Source: Medicago truncatula
Lineage: Eukaryota > Streptophyta > Magnoliopsida > Fabales > Fabaceae
NCBI RefSeq assembly: GCF_003473485.1
Contig: NC_053044.1
Location: forward strand, 35,840,091 to 35,904,090
DNA: 64,000 nucleotides
Reading direction: 5' to 3'
Part shown: positions 36,201 to 46,785 of the stretch, one piece after another
Layout: each line of letters starts with the position of its first letter
Position numbering within the stretch: position 1 is the first letter of the stretch
Program-made: the position numbers and the translations under genes
Notes under the pieces: generated by a model
What the model was told of the DNA's origin: nothing
What the model saw: the letters and a program-made list of their open reading frames with translations, nothing else
Database searches by the model: none

Positions 36201-38356
36201 AAATACCAATCTAGCAATAGGCAGCAAATAAATAATCAAAATACGGAATGAAGACATCTGTAAAAGAAACCAATCAGATCAGATGGAACTCAAATGACAG
36301 CAACTTGCACAAATAATTTTCAGTAACTTAAACAAGTCTGGATATAAGAGTATGAAATGAACCTTAAGTTAAAACTTGTTCAAAGCATATACATATAAAG
36401 TATTTGATTTAAAAGAAACCAATCAGATCAGATGGAACTCAAATGTCAGCAACTTGCCCATATAATTTTCTATAACTTAAACAAGTCTAGATATAAGAGT
36501 ATGTAATGAACCTCAAGTTAAAACTTATTCAAAGCATATACGAATACAGTATCTGATATATACGAATACAGTATCTGATTTATTAATACATATTACATAT
36601 GGATAGCTCAATGCAGTAGCACGTTCGAAATGAAATAAGAGCAATAACAACCATAAAAAGAATTCTAGTGTATATCACGTGATTATGCAAAAAGGATGCA
36701 ATTGATTCATCCGTTTTGCATTAAAGTTCATAAATAGAAATATTACTACTAAAAAAGTATTAGCCTTTATGGATGGAGGCAAGAGCAACATTTGGAGCAG
36801 AATTATAAATGCGAAAGAATATAACATATGCCAAAAAAAAACAATAGTTGGTTTTTGAATTTGAGGCATATATATAGATTGCTCTTGGAAGTGCACGTAT
36901 ATGGTTTTCTCTTGAAGTGCATGGCAGATAATTAGAGCCAATAATATTGATTTTTTCAGATTCAATGTAAATTTTGGTCACTATAGTAAAGTTTTCAACT
37001 CATTTGAGCTTTGAGCCCTATAATAATTTTCTCAAGTATAGATCCCTACAGTTTCATAGCAGTATGTTGTTGGTCCATCAGGTAGCAATACTTTACTAAG
37101 TTAAACTATAGGAACCAGCCCTTTCTGCAAAATAGGAAACATTTACTTTTGATGAAAAGAAAACCCAACTTTCTGTGGAAACACAGGAACTGACATTTAT
37201 TTTAAACCTGATTTTTATTCAACAGAAATGTTTCCTTTCTGTAAGATTCCAATGCAGTAGCATGTTCGAAATGAAATAAGAGTAATAACAACCATAAAAG
37301 AATTCTAGTGCACACACCGGTAACAACTTACATACATACCACTTATATTAGTCTTTTTATAGCAATGTGAAGCATCAACATAAGCCTGTGCAGCCTCATG
37401 CTTGCTTTCCATCTAAAAACAGAAGACTACAATGTTAATTGCATGCTTAAGAGAAATACATCATGATAAACCACATGCCAAAAAACTAATCCTATATGTT
37501 ACCTTCAAATGACAATTCGCCAACTTTAGGTATGTCGCTGCCGCTTTGTCCCCTGAAATGCCAAATCGAACGAATCAGAACAACATACAAAACTATTCCA
37601 TCCTCAATCATAAAGTTAATCACAATTATTTACAACAAATTAAAATGATCAGTCACCAAATTTAAGGTAGGTAGCCAAAATACTATGGTTAATCATTTAG
37701 TTACGAAGCACCGACACAAACACAAACACGGACACATCGACACTGATAATAACTTGAGAAAATGACACGATTAAATGTAATTATGTGTCTGGTATCGTGA
37801 CATGTGTCGAAACATCTTCAATCAGAAGTACAAAGACCACTACCAAAAAAAAATATGCAACAAAAATTGATAATCACGTTCGTAATACACAGTATCCACT
37901 TATTTCATCGCAAAATCTCATCCACAGTGAAAAAACGATAATAAGTCAAGGTATCTCAAAAAAAATCCAAAATTCGATTCCAACGTAACTAATCGATCAA
38001 AAAATAAATTAGGTCAACAAATTTTTCAACTAAAATCAAATTAAATTTATACATTAACAAATTAGGTAAAAACAAACAATAATTCCGCATTTGAAATCAA
38101 GAATCGAAAACCTGAAATCAAAACTCGCCGATCATAATAATAACAAAAATTTCAGTAATTTGATCGATTGACGAAAAATGAAAATGTAAAGAGAAAGAAA
38201 GATTGAATTACATGATTTAGCGAGTTTGAAGGAATTAGCAGATTTATCGAAGAGATCGGCGGCGTCATCGTATTTGGAACTGAATAAGCCCCAACCGCTG
38301 AGCTTCTTCTCAGCTTTCTTCTCGAAATCTTCTGCTCTCGCTAAGTGATCGGCCAT
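33209..38356 (-). CDS. ASNAP: Alpha-soluble NSF attachment protein (alpha-SNAP), 9 exons
   Basis: Exons (minus): 38356-38212, 37552-37503, 37412-37340, 36072-35993, 35788-35637, 35180-35021, 34935-34888, 34683-34603, 33289-33209. All joints are GT-AG and in phase, giving exactly 289 residues, the standard plant alpha-SNAP length. The protein starts [20 protein letters not shown] with the [15 protein letters not shown] loop, followed by TPR-like helical hairpins ([59 protein letters not shown]). It ends [11 protein letters not shown]. The family binds SNARE bundles and stimulates the NSF ATPase to take them apart after membrane fusion; the acidic-Leu C-terminus contacts NSF and is of the canonical form here. 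In soybean, C-terminal variants of a relative at Rhg1 affect nematode resistance; no such change is seen. Introns contain a SINE and MITE remnants. Confidence 0.97.
34018..34165 (+). mobile_element. Au-type SINE remnant in alpha-SNAP intron 8
   Basis: Reads GAGCCCCATGGTGCAATAGT, then GTCACGAGTTCATGGCATGAAA, an A-box and a degenerate B box (GAGTTC). It ends with GACTGCCTACAATAGACC and CCTTACCTAGAAC, which match the order of the plant Au SINE consensus (GCGTACAATAGACCC, CCCTTCCCC). It is diverged and lacks a clear target duplication. Confidence 0.65.
36262..36560. repeat. Tandem 150-bp duplication in alpha-SNAP intron 3
   Basis: AAAAGAAACCAATCAGATCA occurs at 36262 and again at 36411. It is followed both times by GATGGAACTCAAATG, CAACTTGC, ACTTAAACAAGTCT and AAGTTAAAACTT, with few differences. 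Separately, GCAGTAGCA(C/T)GTTCGAAATG at about 36611 recurs at about 37255 in the same intron. Confidence 0.75.
37700..37815. mobile_element. MITE remnant (GACACGGACAC family) in alpha-SNAP intron 1
   Basis: Contains GAAGCACCGACACAAACACA followed by CGGACACATCGACACTGATAATAAC and, farther on, GACATGTGTCGAAACATC. The same wording occurs in the larger pair of elements at 53879-54150. Confidence 0.45.
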
Positions 38357-38408
38357 TTCAGAGATTGGGAGAAAGGAATAGATCGGTTCACTGTGTTATG
38401 GAAGATAA

Positions 38409-38438
38409 GGAAGAAGAAGAAGAAGAAGAAGAAGAATA
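38409..38438. repeat. (GAA)n microsatellite in the alpha-SNAP leader
   Basis: About nine GAA units (TTC on the transcribed strand) lie about 55 nt upstream of the alpha-SNAP start codon. Pyrimidine-rich leaders of this kind are common in plant housekeeping genes. Confidence 0.75.
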
Positions 38439-38703
38439 GTAAGAAAAGGGAAGAGAATAGAGAGAGACTCTGTTGAAGAATGAGGACCAGGTCTAATCTA
38501 AACCCAAAAACTGCTAAGAAAAAGTGGAAGAAATATTTGTCTATTTTATTTTATTTTTTTATATATTTTTACTTTCCTTCTATGGAAAAATATTTATTTT
38601 CTTTCTTCTTAACAAAAAAAAAAAAAATTATTTTCTCGTCACATTAGGCATCATGCATGATAACAAACATGTATCTTTCCGTTATAAAAAAAAACTGATA
38701 ATA

Positions 38704-38870
38704 TTTGGGTGACATTGTGATTGGTGACATTGGTCAACCACAATGTGACAAGTGTACAAATAAACAAATAAATATTGTGAAAGAGAAAGAAGAAAAACAC
38801 TTTTAACATTGTGGTTGGCCAATATCACAATATCATCAACCACAATATCACCTAAGTGCTACCCAAAAAA
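38704..38870. mobile_element. Foldback MITE, about 165 bp
   Basis: Left arm TTTGGGTGACATTGTGATTG then GGTCAACCACAATGT. The right arm on the other strand gives TTTTGGGTAGCACTTAGGTG then GATATTGTGGTTGATGATATTGTG. The arms pair over most of the element and the centre is AT-rich. Confidence 0.6.
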
Positions 38871-38929
38871 ACATGTGTCTTTCCCTTTGATTAATAAAAA
38901 AACATGTATCTTTCTTTTATGGAAAATGC

Positions 38930-39110
38930 TAAAGAGTGTCTTTAAGGCATTGGTTAAGAGAACAATAATAGTAATATTGTGTTGGAAAGTAATAAAAAGT
39001 GATGAATTCAAGTTTTAAAATTTTTAAAGTTATAGTTTCCAATGTAAAGCAACTATTTTTTGTTTCCTTAACCATTGCCTTAAGGGCACTGGTTAACAAG
39101 ACCCATCTTT
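38930..39110. mobile_element. Foldback MITE (TTAAGGGCACTGGTTAA family)
   Basis: Left end AATGCTAAAGAGTGTCTTTA followed by AGGCATTGGTTAAG. The right end reads CTTAACCATTGCCTTAAGGG then CACTGGTTAACAAG, the inverse of the left. Shares subterminal words with 28530-28700. Confidence 0.6.
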
Positions 39111-39918
39111 TATAAAAAAAAAAAGAATAAAAAGAACATATACATCTCTAGGCTAAGGTTTACTTTGACATTACTATACCTCTCCATACATGGTGTTGAA
39201 TTCCTAGGATTAACCTGCCAAAAATTTGACAACAACGACAAAGTCTTATTCTACTAAATGGGACGGTTGCATAGATCAAATGATGTCATAATGCTCTATC
39301 TTATATCATATTTTTATCTAATTTATTAACCTATAAATATTTCTTAATAGTTTCTTTTATACTTTTCTAGGTATTTCTTTGCCTATGATGATTTGATTAT
39401 TCTGCATAATATACTTTTCCTACTATAAAATCCATCTCTCTCTCTCTCTCTCTAGTGTTGTCATTTCTAATATTATACCGTTTGCTACACATCCAACACA
39501 ACATCTTCAACTCCACTACATTTGATTTACTTTTGAATTGGTTTTTGGAAGTTTAAAACTTTGTCACATATAACATCGTCAATCTTATGATCATTTAATA
39601 AAACTTTTCCTTCATCTTAAGCGGTACTTTCACATCACATAAAATATCCTCCATCTTAACTAGCCAAATTGAATTATATGGTTACATCTCCTTCTATTTC
39701 CCTATCTTTTTGTACTATGCATCCAATATATTTAATCTTTGTTTACCTGTGGTATGATATAATCTTTAATTGTCATCTATAAGTTAGAATCGCTTTGCCT
39801 TTTGATAAAATTACATTTAATACATATGTTCTGCTTTTGCTTAGGCAGAATCTATACGTTACTAAAACCTGTCTCCAACTTGCCAAATATGTGGGTATTC
39901 TTAAAATATGAAAAGATC
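39111..39918. other. AT-rich intergenic DNA, no gene seen
   Basis: Contains a short (TC)n run at about 39433-39453. Nothing coding was recognised. Confidence 0.4.
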
Positions 39919-40033
39919 CAATATGTAACACGTCAGACTGCTTTCAAGATTGCCGACTGACCCCACAAACCAACACGAGTCTTTTTAGCGTGTTTTGTCC
40001 TCACTCGGACGCTTACCAAGAAACTTTCCGGTG

Positions 40034-40135
40034 GGTCACCCATCCCAAAATTGCTCCAAGTCAAGCACGCTTAACTGTGGAGTTCTTATGGAATTAGCTA
40101 CTGAAAAGAAGATGCATCTTGTTAATATAGGTAGT
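40034..40135 (-). other. 5S-rRNA-like promoter segment of Cassandra
   Basis: The minus strand reads ATTCCATAAGAACTCCACAG, TTAAGCGTGCTTGAC and GGGATGGGTGACCCACC, matching the middle and box C part of plant 5S rRNA (GTTAAGCGTGCTTG, GGATGGGTGACC). The outer thirds do not match 5S rRNA, so it is not a 5S gene. Confidence 0.85.
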
Positions 40136-40189
40136 ACCAAACAATTCTTATAAGCCTTCCTTCAACCATACAGTCCCATACCTGCACGG

Positions 40190-42181
40190 TGTAACGCTCT
40201 AGTCGTTGTTTTATTTATTTTAATTTATTTAGAGTCTTGTATGATTTTAGATGATATTGGTGATTTATGTGGTGTTATATTTTATTATATAGTTTATTTT
40301 AATAATAATTAGATTAAGTGAGATATTACTATTATTTTGGAGTTTGAGGAGTTAATTAATATTTAATAGAATTAAGGGGGAGTTAAATGAAAATAAGGGG
40401 AGTTAAGTAAATGGAAAGTTGGGAAAATAGAGGTCAGAAGCATCTTACGTGAAAACTGACAAGTTGGGAGAAAAGGGAGAGAAGAGCAAGTTAGGCCAAG
40501 GAACCATATTGCTGTGCATTCTTTCAATTGAATTAAGGTAAGGGTGGGTTTTACTTCAGTAGTATAGATATGAAATTCTGAATTGGAGTTTAACAGGTTT
40601 TTGGTGGAAATTGAGAAATTGGGTCTAAGATGAATTAATGGTTTTTGGGGTAGATATTGCTGTTATGATGTTAGAATTAGGTTCTGGTTGCATAGAACAC
40701 TTCATTGCTTATCTGTAAACTAATTTGGGGAGTGAATTGGAGGAAAATGAGATTTTTGGAAAAACCAGTTTTCTGCCCGTACAGAAGTTCATCGCTCGCC
40801 TCGCGAGTAGCCTTGCTCGCCAAGGCGAGTGAGCAACTTCATAGCTCGCCTCGCGAGCAGACCAACTCGCCGTGGCGAGCAACCCAGTTGAAAAACTTGA
40901 TTTTCAAATTGTTGTTATAAGATGTTTTGGGGATAGTTTAATGTGCCTAAATGATTTTAAAGAGGACTGGGGCAAGTTTTAGATTAAAAAGATGAATAAG
41001 GAGCTTAGAATCGAAGTTTGAGTGAGAAAAATGTCAAAACTTCTGAGAGCACCATATTTTCACTCGCCTCGAGTTCGCCTCGAACTCGCTGTGGCGAGCA
41101 ACCTGTTTTGTGAGTTCGCCATAGCGAGCAGATGTGCTCGCGAGGCGAGTTACCCAGTTTTGTATGTTGATTGTGCTTGTTTGAATGGTGATGATTGATG
41201 TTGTTGTTTGAGCATAATTGTGATTGGTTGTGCATCTTTCTGGATTGCTGGATTACTGTTTGTTGATGTTGTTGATGGCTGTTACGTATGTTACATTATT
41301 AAATCATACATGTTGAATGGATTTCGGAGTCATATGAGAATGTATGCATGGTCAAGTTGTATGTAGATATACACAAGTAGGTCCATAACATATGCATAAA
41401 CAGCGGGAGGACTCATGTCCTGGAGCACTAGTTGTTCACAGCGGTGAGGGCTTCGGTCCTGATGAATGCTTTAACCATTCAAAAGCGGTGAGGGCTTTGG
41501 TCCTGTTTGGTACCACATGCATAATTGCATTTATTGAGGGGTCTTAGTGGTGTCATCATGTCATGCATGAGTCTTTGTTGTTGGTGGTAATTGTTATAAT
41601 GATGATGATGATGTTGTTGTTGATGTATGTATAATTATACACCTATTATGATGAAATGATTTGAAGATAAGTTGTTGCTTTGTGAAATATATATTTATAT
41701 TTACAAGATAATGTATTGATGTTTAATAGGGTGTTAGATTCAATTGTTGATTTTGATATCTATATTTTATTGTTGTGAATCTCACCCCTTCTGTTTGAAA
41801 ATGTTGTCCTTCCTATGGGTAATTTGCAGGTGATCATGAGTAGTCGGTGGTGGCTCAAGTATCGTGTCTAGGGCTCTGATACGTGGGATGAGATGTCTTA
41901 TTGTTTTCTTTCCTATGTATCAATTTTTGGAACATGATGATGTGACCCTATGATTGTTTAGATTTCTTTGATGAGGCTTTTATGCCAAGATTTCTATTGG
42001 AGAATTAATATGTTGATGATGGTTTTAATGTTGAATATATTCCGCTGCAAATTGATGTTGGTTATTAAATAGTTTTATTTTCTATTTAAGAAATTTTGAA
42101 ATGTAGTGTAGCATGTCTGTTTGGTGAATTACTCTGATGAATATTTTGTATTTAATTGCTTTTGGATAACGGGGTGTTACA
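40190..42181. mobile_element. Solo LTR, 2.0 kb, TGTAAC...GTTACA family, inside Cassandra
   Basis: It begins TGTAACGCTCTAGTCG and ends AACGGGGTGTTACA, TG..CA ends with an 8-9 bp inverted match. Flanking five-base words are CACGG (40185-40189) and CACGA (42182-42186), four of five the same. There is no coding region. The same family is at 55182-58387, with the shared words GTAAGGGTGGG, ATTTTGAAATGT or equivalent tail, CCGCTGCAAATTGATG / CCGCTGCGAAGTAT and ATGGGTAA(T/C)TTGCAGGTGATC. Two clusters of CTCGCC/GGCGAG hairpins lie at 40788-40885 and 41060-41153. Termini of this form occur in Ty3/gypsy LTRs, but without an internal region the superfamily is an inference. Confidence 0.82.
40788..41153. 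repeat. Two clusters of CTCGCC/GGCGAG palindromic hairpins
   Basis: The first cluster has GCTCGCCTCGCGAGTAGC, CTCGCCAAGGCGAG, GCTCGCCTCGCGAGCAG and CTCGCCGTGGCGAGC in 98 bp. The second has CTCGCCTCGAGTTCGCCTCG, CTCGCTGTGGCGAG, TTCGCCATAGCGAG and CTCGCGAGGCGAG. They stand out as GC-rich islands in AT-rich DNA. Similar clusters occur in the sister element (55795-55860 and 56037-56103). Confidence 0.85.
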
Positions 42182-42311
42182 CACGACCTCAGGATCCCTC
42201 TCATTCCGATGTGATTCAATTTTGCCTAGAAGCATGCCAGGAGCCGGACCACTCCCCGCCCTCATCAGCCTCGGGCGTTACATGCCCACTAAGCGGAGGC
42301 GTTACACAATA

Positions 42312-42841
42312 CATGTTATAAGTGTCGGATCATATGACATGATTAACATACTTGTAAAGGTGAGGGACCATCCTTATTGAAGGTTGTACACTCCCTAGAT
42401 ATAGTCCTAATTTGAGCGCCTCACATGCTATATCAATGATAGTTATCTTAAAAGACCAGTATACGTGGGTTAATCATAAATCTCAATAAAAAGGAGGACA
42501 AAATCCTAACAACTACAGCAAAACCCAAGGGAGACACTGACAAGAAAAATAACTCAATCAAAGCAGGTCAAAAGCATAAAGTCCTTCAGAATTTTAGCAA
42601 TGCTAACAAAACCCATAATGATGGTAAAGAAGGGTATAAGAAAACCTGTTACAACACAAGGACGAACTATCGAGTAACATATCCCTCTGTCACCCCTCGC
42701 CGATTGACCCATCACACTTAAAGACTACTTGGAAAGAACCTTAAGCATTGCATAACAATGATTGTCCTACACTAGTGCATGTAGAGGAAGGGACACATAT
42801 GTCAGGTTTAAGACCCAAGGATATAGATCATCTTGGTATAG
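42312..42841. other. Intergenic DNA, possible decayed coding remnant
   Basis: The plus strand between 42480 and 42740 reads as broken, Lys/Thr/Asn-rich frames with stops. It is less AT-rich than its surroundings, and could be a decayed transposon frame. No family recognised. Confidence 0.3.
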
Positions 42842-42844
42842 TTA

Positions 42845-43557
42845 GGGTGTGTTTGGTAAAAAAAAGCTATAAGCTAGCTGATAGCTAAGCTAGTTTATAA
42901 CTGATGGCTGATAGCTGAAAAGTTAGCTGATTAAAATTAAAAGTGTTCGGTAAAATTAACTGTTGAAGTGACTATAAATATAAAATGACATAAAAGGACA
43001 TGCTTGTTTAATTTTTTCTAATATCATATATATAATTTTTATTACTTAACACATTTATTTCTAAATATTTAAATATATTTCAAATTATTTTCATCTCCAA
43101 AATAATAAATGTATTTATGAATTCAATCGAACTTTTTATTTAACAATTTTATTTTATTTTTATGAATTTTATTTAACTAAACTTGCTTCATTATTATAAA
43201 TTCTATATAAAATTATATATTATATGAATTATGAGCAAAGTAAAAAAATAAAAAATAAAAAGTGGACAAGAAAATTTAAAAAGTGATACATGGTAAACAT
43301 GGTTAGTTTAAGAGATAGTGGGTAGTTTTTTTTTATTATAATAAAATAAAATAAAATTAAGAAAAGGTTAAATTGGGAAGAAAGTATAAAAAGCTACAAG
43401 CTATAAGCTAAAAAGCTACTTGGATTAGCTTCTTAAAAAACGGTATAAGCTAGTGAGAAAAACTTTTTACCAAACACATCTCATTTTATCAAAACAAGCT
43501 TATAAGCTAGTCCAACAAGCTATAAGCTAACTTTTTTTTATGTTACCAAACACAGCC
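42845..43557. mobile_element. Tourist/Harbinger-type MITE, 713 bp, target duplication TTA
   Basis: TTA occurs at 42842-42844 and 43558-43560. The left end GGGTGTGTTTGGTAA and the right end (other strand) GGCTGTGTTTGGTAACATAA form the terminal inverted repeat. Subterminal AAGCTATAAGCTAG words repeat in both orientations. The interior is AT-rich and non-coding. GGGTGTGTTTGG ends and a 3-bp TTA/TAA duplication are typical of PIF/Harbinger-derived MITEs. Confidence 0.82.
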
Positions 43558-43560
43558 TTA

Positions 43561-44815
43561 ATGAAGATATATGTCTAAAACAACCAATGATTATTTTGAA
43601 CTACCATACCCTGACAGAATCATGAATCAAATAAGGTCAAGTTAATCTATCAAGGGAGGGCATCCTTAGCATTAAAAAAAATTGATTGGTCATAATACAT
43701 GTGTTGCTGGAGGGCCTTTTGAGGGTATTGAAATTGGTTTGGTCAGAGAGAATAGCAATTACAAGATGGAATTCCCTCTGAAAGGAAGGTGAAAATGAGT
43801 ACAACACTTGTATAGATTATTATTTTACTCATTACTCCGAATTTAAATCCAAGACCTCCAACTACTTATCCTATAACTCACACCACCCGAAATACTTAAC
43901 CCCCAAACTCTTCCTAATTATCAATCTTCAAATTAAACTTAATGTTGAGAGGCATTGGAGGATATCATTTCTTCTTTTGAGGAGGATGCTAATATTTCTC
44001 CAAAAACTTCGTTGTAGGACTATTTTACATTGAGAATGAATTTTCATTAACCTTATCAAATAAATGTATTGGGATAAATAATAACTAATACTATCGACAA
44101 TTTGAATGAAGTCATATAAAATGGGATAAACAAATTTTTCAAAATTTCCTTATATTTTTCTTTCAAATATTTTTTTTCCTTATATTTTAAATAATAATGT
44201 TTTAAAAGTTTTTTTTTGAACAAATAATGTTTTAAAAGTTGGATCAGACAGTTGAACTACAATTCAATTATTTTGACGGTCCATCGTGGTTTTTTCCAGA
44301 TTCAATGTTTGTTTGATTATTTTTTTAGAGTATTGATTTTTAAATATTGATTTTATATCTAATAAAATATCTTTAAACTGGTCTTTCGTACAAAAAATAA
44401 AATAAAAATATGATTAATAATGTTTAATAGTAGTAATGTATTTCTTTTCCATAAAAAAAGTAGTAATGTATTATTATTAATTTTTTTTTAAGAAAGTGGT
44501 AATGTATTTTTAAAAGAATACTCTTTTCGGTCTTAAATATATCCAACTTTTCACTTTTTAAGTTCTTTCAATAAATAATATACGTGGTCCATATTATATA
44601 TCAAATATATCATATATTGAATATATCTAGAAAATGAAAATTATTTACATTTGAATACGGAGGGAATTTTGTAGAATTATATTAGTTGTACTTCCTTAAA
44701 TAGATCTCACTCGTCAAAAAGTAGATGTACCAACAAAATAACCATATGTGTTCATGAAAACAAGTGGATAATTATCAGTAGACATCCTTTTTCAATACCT
44801 TCCTTGTACACCTGC
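43561..44815. other. AT-rich intergenic DNA, no gene seen
   Basis: No open frame with recognisable content. Short duplicated words such as AATAATGTTTTAAAAGTT (44190-44240) are the only structure noticed. Confidence 0.4.
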
Positions 44816-45078
44816 CAACATGGATGGCAACTTTGTAATTTTGTTAAAAAGCAAGGGGCAAAACAGAAATTTCACATTTGTATTCTCACTCTATGAACTT
44901 TTCTTTGTGTTCTTCTCTAACTCTCTTCCCATCTTTCCTCAAAAAAAAAAAAACTCTCTTTCCCATTTAAGCCGCCTCTTGCCCCGCCGTCCATCTCCTT
45001 GCCGCCGCCACCTCTTTCCTTGTTTACCATCGTACCTCGCGGCTGTCTCACCATCGCTTTTGTCTCTCCTTCCCAATC

Positions 45079-45118
<40 letters not shown>

Positions 45119-45720
45119 AACATGGTTGAGTACTGCAATTCGACGGCGTCGTGGTTTGCGACGGCAACAGTGAGATTCGAAAACCGACGAGTCCATGTGC
45201 GTAGACGGCGAGACTGTGGACGGAGATGGTGAGGACGACGTCAGAAAAATGGAGGAAAGTGAGGAGAAAATGAAGAAGGTGGAGGAGAAAGTGTGGTGGG
45301 GCGGAGAAAACCAAAAAGGAGGAGAAAGAGTGAGGAAACAGAGATGTCTTCTATGGTCCATTTTTTTTCACTCAACAATACTAACCTGAAAAGGAAATAA
45401 AAATTCTCCTTTTCTTATTCTTCCATTCATCAATTCAGCATCCAATCCAAACAAAACTGAATATTTCCTTCGAATGAGGAAGAAAAAATCATTGGTGAAT
45501 GAACAAAATGAGGGGTATCAGTAGTAGTGTTGTATCTTATGCAGCGGCGAAGTGGGTGGTCGGAGTTATAATCGTTGGTGTGGAAAGGGAGAGAAGAGAG
45601 AGGGAAAATGGTTGGAAAAGAAACACGTGAGTGAGTTGAGAGATGGTGAACGAAGAGAGTAGGAAACCAAGAAGGAGGAGAGAGTGAGGACACAATTTTT
45701 AATTTTTATTTTATTTTGAG
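44816..45720. other. CT-rich/GA-rich low-complexity region with (TC)n microsatellite
   Basis: A (TC)n run lies at about 45082-45117, followed by a GC-richer, purine-rich stretch (45120-45340) and a related GA-rich stretch at 45590-45690. The words GGAGGAGAAAGAGTGAGGA and GGAGGAGAGAGTGAGGACA are near-duplicates. Open frames on both strands are by-products of the biased composition. A leader or decayed gene cannot be excluded, but none is supported. Confidence 0.4.
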
Positions 45721-45970
45721 CTGAAACATTTATTATTTATTATTGTCACATAGGTGCCACATAAGGGGTGTAGATGATGGTTTGCCACATGGGGTGGTTC
45801 ACCTATCACCACCCAAACAAGTTTATGAATGTGGACCCAAATCCAACATATGATATTGTATTTACTTGTAAAATTAGTACTATAACATATCATGTGTTTC
45901 ATGAAAAGAAGTCTATGCATGTGGACGCAAATCCAACCAAATGAACCTGTATCAATTTTTTTCCAAGTAA

Positions 45971-45977
45971 TATAAAT
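45971..45977 (+). promoter_or_regulatory. TATA box of the upstream AVT6 first-exon copy
   Basis: TATAAATGGATGGTAACATA starts here, 93 nt before the ATG at 46064. The same TATAAATGGATGGTAACATA string is found before the second first exon (48019), so the promoter was duplicated with the exon. Confidence 0.6.
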
Positions 45978-46063
45978 GGATGGTAACATAAGAAATGCTA
46001 ATGTAACCAACTCCACCTTTCCTTCTCAAACTCTCCACCATAATTTCACCACCGTCTGCCGGA

Positions 46064-46424
46064 ATGTCACCGTCTACCGGAGTCCACATCCCTCTATTGA
46101 CCGGATCAAAATTGGCGCCGGCGCCCGGTACCATCCCCGGCGCCGTGCTCAATGTCGCCACAAGCATTATTGGTTCTGGAATCATGTCCATTCCGGCAAT
46201 TCTAAAAGTTCTTGGAGTGTTTCCCGCCCTTGCCTTAATTCTAATCGTGGCTGTGCTTGCTGAAGTTTCAGTGGATTTTCTCATGCGTTTTACAGAAGCA
46301 GGTGTAAAGACAACGTATGCTAGTGTGATGAGGGAAGCTTTTGGATCTGTTGGAGGATTAATCACTAAAGTTATTGTCATAATCAACAACTTTGGGGGTT
46401 TAATTCTCTTGCTTATTATCATTG
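46064..46424 (+). pseudogene. Duplicate AVT6 first exon (orphan or alternative)
   Basis: The 120-codon frame starts MSPSTGVHIPLLTGSKLAPA and ends LLLIIIG at a splice donor (ATCATTG|GTTAGT) identical in position and phase to that of the first exon at 48117-48483. Shared blocks include PGAV(L/F)NVATSIIGSGIMSIP and AEVSVDFLMRFT. About 25 amino-acid differences separate the copies, and the frame is intact. No further AVT6 exons lie between it and 48117. It could be the remains of a truncated tandem gene, or it could splice to exon 2 at 48761 as an alternative first exon, since the phase fits. Marked pseudogene because nothing in the sequence proves use; the intact frame, donor and TATA box argue that it is not simply dead. 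Confidence 0.7.
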
Positions 46425-46785
46425 GTTAGTTAGAACTAATTTAATCTCTTTCTTAATTGCTTTCTTCTTCTTCTTGCTTAAATTCTATATCATTAATTAG
46501 GAGAGGTTTTTTTTACTAACTTAAGTAAGAGATTTTCTTTTAAGGGAAACGTAAGAGTTTAAACATGACATCTTTATTTTTAAAGTTGCTTATGTATTTA
46601 TGAAAGTTACCTTCTTTTAATGGCTAAATTGAGTTTCACGTTTTTTTCCCTTCTTTTAGAGATAAAGACTAATGCCCATTCATGATAAAGACTATATTAA
46701 AATTAGTCGTTTATAATGGAAAAATAATGGTTTCATTATATACGAATGTAAAACTATTTTACATTAACAATGTATCTCAATCAAA

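Larger units (their letters stand above)
39924..42306. mobile_element. Cassandra TRIM solo LTR, split by a 2 kb insertion
   Basis: Exact repeats CAATA at 39919-39923 and 42307-42311 flank it. It begins TGTAACACGTCAGACTGCTT and ends GGAGGCGTTACA. Removing the insertion at 40190-42181 leaves about 390 bp, the size expected for a Cassandra LTR. It contains the diagnostic 5S-rRNA-like segment (40034-40135, minus sense): GGTGGGTCACCCATCCCAAA, CAAGCACGCTTAACTGTGGA, GTTCTTATGGAAT. Cassandra elements are short non-autonomous LTR retrotransposons that carry a 5S promoter in each LTR. No second LTR or primer site follows, so it is a solo LTR. Confidence 0.9.

Noticed and set aside
40034..40135. Possible 5S rRNA gene
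   Set aside because: Only the middle and box C part match; the outer thirds do not, and it lies within a Cassandra LTR with its own termini and CAATA duplication.
40788..41153. Clustered short palindromes that superficially resemble a CRISPR array
   Set aside because: The units differ in sequence and spacing, lie inside a plant solo LTR, and have no uniform spacers or cas genes; the host is a plant nucleus.
44820..45693. Overlapping open frames on both strands, some over 100 codons
   Set aside because: They arise from (TC)n and purine-rich low-complexity sequence and read as Ser/Leu/Arg/Glu repeats in all frames.
45952..46422. 156-residue minus-strand open frame opposite the AVT6 exon copy
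   Set aside because: It is the antisense shadow of the conserved AVT6 first exon; the plus-strand frame carries the family motifs.
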